The notes below the pieces were generated by a model that saw nothing but the letters and a program-made list of their open reading frames with translations, was not told where the DNA came from and searched no databases. From Gammaproteobacteria bacterium (GTDB lineage Bacteria; Pseudomonadota; Gammaproteobacteria; GCA-001735895), in NCBI GenBank assembly GCA_018669845.1, contig JABHSO010000025.1, forward strand, positions 1 through 64,000: 64,000 bases of DNA, read 5' to 3'. This document shows, piece after piece, positions 63,636-64,000 of the stretch. Numbering within the stretch: position 1 is the first letter of the stretch; the number at the start of each line of letters is the position of its first letter. A program made the position numbers and the translations under genes.

Positions 63636-64000
63636 TCAACCCAGTTCCTGAGTATTGGCCATATACGCTTCCATGATTAAGGTGGGATCTTTGAGCAGTC
63701 TGTCTTTCCAAACACCCAGCTGTAATCGTGATTCAATCAAGCCTCTTAAAACACCAATGTGTTGAGTCATTCCTGTACTACTGGCACCGACAAGGATATC
63801 ACCGTCAAACTGCAAGTTCAGGTAGCGGTAATCTTTTTCATTGTAGATTTCTACAGACTCTCCATCTTCGACTCCCATCCATAACCCAAAAGAACAGGAA
63901 ATTAATCCAACTGTATCCAGAACGTTCATGTTGATAGAGCCTTCGTGTTGTACTTTTTTTCCACACATATTCAAGGCAGCTATTCTTCCATGATCGGTTG
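63636..64000 (-). CDS. C-terminal part of an NAD(P)/FAD oxidoreductase, cut by the window edge
   Basis: The frame runs in from beyond 64000 and stops at 63636. It begins with DHGRIAALNMCGKKVQHEGS, the usual final third of pyridine-nucleotide/FAD oxidoreductases, and ends with FDGDILVGASSTGMTQHIGV, then LRGLIESRLQLGVWKDRLLK. The combination of such an FAD subunit with MoaD and MoeB genes is known from aldehyde ferredoxin oxidoreductase-type clusters, where it feeds electrons to NAD. The catalytic subunit would be expected further right. The internal ATGs in this stretch (for example at 63968) are not true starts. Confidence 0.7.
   Translation of the reverse strand, partial: TDHGRIAALNMCGKKVQHEGSINMNVLDTVGLISCSFGLWMGVEDGESVEIYNEKDYRYLNLQFDGDILVGASSTGMTQHIGVLRGLIESRLQLGVWKDRLLKDPTLIMEAYMANTQELG

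Overview
The window looks like a chromosome segment of a low-to-mid GC gammaproteobacterium with a respiratory, probably sulfur-oxidising lifestyle. The evidence is the housekeeping core (queA, tgt, yajC-secD-secF, fumC, cysG, slt, flgGHI, a DUF1415 gene), a gene recalled as dsrS next to siroheme synthase, a SulP anion transporter, and many periplasmic c-type cytochromes. The species cannot be fixed from the sequence alone.

Layout. 1-8.2 kb: the 3' end of a transposase-like gene, a near-consensus promoter, then seven tightly packed + strand genes: a tetraheme cytochrome, an acidic triheme lipoprotein, a c7-type triheme cytochrome, an outer-membrane beta-barrel candidate, an NHL-propeller lipoprotein, a 12-heme and a pentaheme cytochrome (27 predicted hemes). 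Together they look like a trans-outer-membrane electron conduit. 8.3-9.5 kb: a di-haem peroxidase gene broken by one in-frame stop. 11.4-18.1 kb: Sel1 protein, MoxR ATPase, metallopeptidase/VWA protein, DsrS-like protein, CysG and an NMT1-like binding protein. 18.3-23.6 kb: HPP membrane protein, CBS protein, Nudix, SulP, FAH-family and YaiI. 23.7-26.4 kb: a NarL-type regulator carrying a one-base frameshift and its 7TM histidine kinase. 26.4-38.7 kb: propeller lipoprotein, lipase-maturation-factor homologue, unknowns, EamA transporter, FumC, DUF1415, DUF523, a PycTM-like/propeller fusion, an EEP nuclease-like protein and a VOC protein. 38.9-41.5 kb: an MlaC-like/ExbB-like/ExbD-like operon, then tRNA-Leu(CAA). 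41.9-50.4 kb: queA-tgt and yajC-secDF, separated by a CoA-transferase gene and an orphan HAMP-protein gene. 50.5-57.5 kb: tandem rhodanese, isolated flgGHI behind a sigma-54 promoter, a coiled-coil/SPOR protein and a DUF6524-like protein. 57.5-64 kb: slt, an FAD oxidoreductase, mdaB, and a MoeB/MoaD/FAD-oxidoreductase cluster cut by the window end.

Two families of short intergenic inverted repeats are scattered through the window, five copies each, almost all directly 3' of genes. Family A has arms built from CACGAAG units. Family B has arms like GGTGCGCACGGCGCACCCTAC. A TAC-N4-N2-N4-GTA (7-2-7) palindrome occurs upstream of both the broken peroxidase and the broken NarL-type regulator.

The strongest candidates for something undescribed are the 27-haem cluster with its modular 12-haem protein and polyacidic lipoprotein, the MlaC-like protein encoded with a proton-channel pair, the PycTM-like/beta-propeller fusion, and the protein ending in Gly-Gly-Gly encoded between a MoaD-like carrier and an E1-like enzyme. 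All family names come from motif recognition without database searches.
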